NCBI GenBank assembly: GCA_004295005.1
Contig: SHNG01000122.1
Location: 1 to 44,757 of the forward strand
DNA: 44,757 bases
Direction of reading: 5' to 3'
From: Gammaproteobacteria bacterium
GTDB lineage: Bacteria; Pseudomonadota; Gammaproteobacteria; Xanthomonadales; Rhodanobacteraceae
Shown here piece by piece: positions 43,356 through 44,757 of this stretch (position 1 is the stretch's first letter; each line of letters begins with the position of its first letter). Position numbers and translations under genes: made by a program. The notes below the pieces were generated by a model. That model was not told the origin of the DNA, ran no database searches, and was given only the letters and a program-made list of their open reading frames with translations.

Positions 43356-44282
43356 ATGGACCTGTCCGCCACCTCCGCACTGCTCAGGCTGCTTTCGGAC
43401 CCGACCCGGGTACGCCTGCTGGCCCTGCTCGAGCGCGAGGAGCTGACCGTGGCGGAGCTGGCCGCAATCCTGCGCCTGGCGCAGCCGCGCGTCTCCACCC
43501 ACCTGGCCAAGCTCAAGGAAGCGGACCTGGTGCGTGACCGCCGTGCCGGAGTTTCCTCGTATTACCGATACAACGGCGAATTGCCGGAACGCGAAGGCGC
43601 CTTGCTGCACGCATTGAAGGAAGCGGTGAGCGACGCGCTGCTCGCCGACGACGAAAAACGCTTGCCCGGCATCCTGGCCCGCCGCGCACGCGCCGAAGGC
43701 TGGGCCGACACCGTGGCCGGCGACATGGAGCGCCACTACTCACCCGGCCGCACCTGGGAAACCCTGGCACGGGCGATGACGCAACTGGTGGATGCCGGCG
43801 ATGTGCTCGACATCGCCTCGGGTGATGGCGTACTGGCCGAACTGTTGGCGCCGCGCGCGCGCGCCATCGTCTGTCTGGATGCCAGCGAGCGCGTGGTCAG
43901 CGCTGCCCGCGAACGCCTCCGGACCCACCGCAATGTAGAGGTGGTCCGCGGCGACATGCACGCGCTGGATCTCGGCCGCCGGCGCTTCGACCTGGTCTTG
44001 CTCATGCATGCACTGACCTACAGCGAGCAGCCGGCACGGGTCGTGGCCGAAGCCGCGCGTGTGCTGACCAAGGGCGGTCTCCTGCTGGTTGCCACGCTGG
44101 GAAAACACGCCCATCGCTCGGCGGTCGAACCCTTCGATCATCGCAATCTCGGCTTCAAGCCGGCCGAATTGAGAGCCTTTGCCGAAGATGCCGGGCTGGA
44201 GGTGCTTTCCTGCGAGCGCATCTCGCGTGAGGTCAAGGCCCCGCACTTCGAAGTGCTCAGCCTGCTGGCGAGGAAACCATGA
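43356..44282 (+). CDS. ArsR-type regulator fused to a SAM-dependent methyltransferase
   Basis: The 308-residue protein has an ArsR winged helix at about 4-80 ([50 protein letters not shown]). A class I methyltransferase domain follows at about 130-290, with motif [16 protein letters not shown] and the acidic VCLDAS. There is no metal-binding CxC of arsenic sensors. AAGGA eight bases upstream fixes ATG 43356. It overlaps metH as ATGA, so it probably controls or tunes methionine metabolism, perhaps sensing S-adenosylmethionine or S-adenosylhomocysteine through its second domain (inference). Confidence 0.93.
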   Translation: MDLSATSALLRLLSDPTRVRLLALLEREELTVAELAAILRLAQPRVSTHLAKLKEADLVRDRRAGVSSYYRYNGELPEREGALLHALKEAVSDALLADDEKRLPGILARRARAEGWADTVAGDMERHYSPGRTWETLARAMTQLVDAGDVLDIASGDGVLAELLAPRARAIVCLDASERVVSAARERLRTHRNVEVVRGDMHALDLGRRRFDLVLLMHALTYSEQPARVVAEAARVLTKGGLLLVATLGKHAHRSAVEPFDHRNLGFKPAELRAFAEDAGLEVLSCERISREVKAPHFEVLSLLARKP

Positions 44283-44757
44283 GCGCACCCCTGCCCTGGT
44301 CCCATCCGGCTCGCGTGCAGAAGCTGACCGATGCGCTGGCACGGCGCATTCTGGTCATCGACGGCGCAATGGGAACGATGGTGCAAGGGTACAAGCTGGA
44401 TGAGGCCGACTACCGTGGCGAGCGCTTCGCCACCCACGAGCATGACCTCAAGGGCAACAACGACCTGCTCACGCTGACCCGTCCTGACGTCATCGCTGCC
44501 ATCCACACCGCCTATCTCGATGCCGGTGCCGACTTGCTGGAAACCAACACCTTCAATTCGACCTCGATCAGCCAGGCCGACTACCGCCTGGAACGCATGG
44601 TCGGTGAATTGAACCGGGAAGGCGCACGCCTGGCCCGCGCCTGCTGCGATGCCGCCGAGGCAGCCAACCCGGACAAGCCGCGCTTCGTCATCGGCGTGCT
44701 TGGCCCGACCAGTCGCACCGCATCGATCAGCCCCAATGTGAACGACCCGGGTTTCCG
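44279..44757 (+). CDS. metH: Methionine synthase, homocysteine-binding domain (partial)
   Basis: The frame is open from ATG 44279 to the window end, about 159 codons, and lacks its C-terminus. It shows [37 protein letters not shown] and [16 protein letters not shown] of the MetH homocysteine S-methyltransferase domain, and [13 protein letters not shown]. The full protein would use cobalamin and methyltetrahydrofolate. In some Xanthomonadales metH is split into two genes, so whether this one is full length is unknown. The gene is coupled to the regulator by ATGA. Confidence 0.93.
   Translation, partial: MSAPLPWSHPARVQKLTDALARRILVIDGAMGTMVQGYKLDEADYRGERFATHEHDLKGNNDLLTLTRPDVIAAIHTAYLDAGADLLETNTFNSTSISQADYRLERMVGELNREGARLARACCDAAEAANPDKPRFVIGVLGPTSRTASISPNVNDPGF

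Overview
The window looks like chromosomal DNA of a high-GC gammaproteobacterium, most likely of the order Xanthomonadales (Lysobacterales). This is inferred from gene types and gene style: an Oar-type TonB receptor, a single-chain E1 alpha-beta dehydrogenase, a 1645-residue NAD-glutamate dehydrogenase, an ArsR-methyltransferase fusion overlapping metH, and many short dispersed palindromes. No database search was possible, so genus and species are open. I saw no rRNA, tRNA, CRISPR array, prophage or insertion sequence.

Left part (about 310-17979): a minus-strand operon (transglutaminase-like protein, TonB receptor, diaminopimelate decarboxylase LysA, and a fused serine hydrolase/D-Ala-D-Ala dipeptidase) lies head to head with a plus-strand operon (DUF819 membrane protein, SH3b-NlpC/P60 endopeptidase, L-Ala-D/L-Glu epimerase). 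Next come a MurR/RpiR-type regulator, a dicarboxylate/amino-acid symporter, an APC permease and an ALDH7 dehydrogenase. Together these read as a pathway for taking up peptidoglycan peptides and breaking them down: D-Ala removal and dipeptide cleavage, release of diaminopimelate (DAP), epimerisation of L-Ala-D-Glu, conversion of DAP to lysine, then glutamate and lysine use. This is the most interesting system in the window.

Middle (18101-24120): a small DUF4190-like membrane protein, pyrD, murB, and a DUF1800/DUF1501 pair of likely exported proteins. From 24280 to 30480 a six-gene minus-strand run holds glutaryl-CoA dehydrogenase, a pilin-like protein, a GNAT acetyltransferase, a glutathione transferase-like protein, the E1 alpha-beta fusion and a class III cyclase-FHA protein.

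Right part (30884-44757): a polysaccharide deacetylase, a cytosolic-type 5'-nucleotidase with an unknown partner, a VapBC toxin-antitoxin pair, a secreted subtilase, NAD kinase, the large NAD-glutamate dehydrogenase, an acyl-CoA dehydrogenase, and an ArsR-methyltransferase regulator overlapping the start of metH, which runs off the window end.

Intergenic DNA is rich in short palindromic repeats of at least three families. One copy pair forms a 136-nt inverted repeat (30631-30766), and one repeat encodes the C-terminal tail of the symporter.
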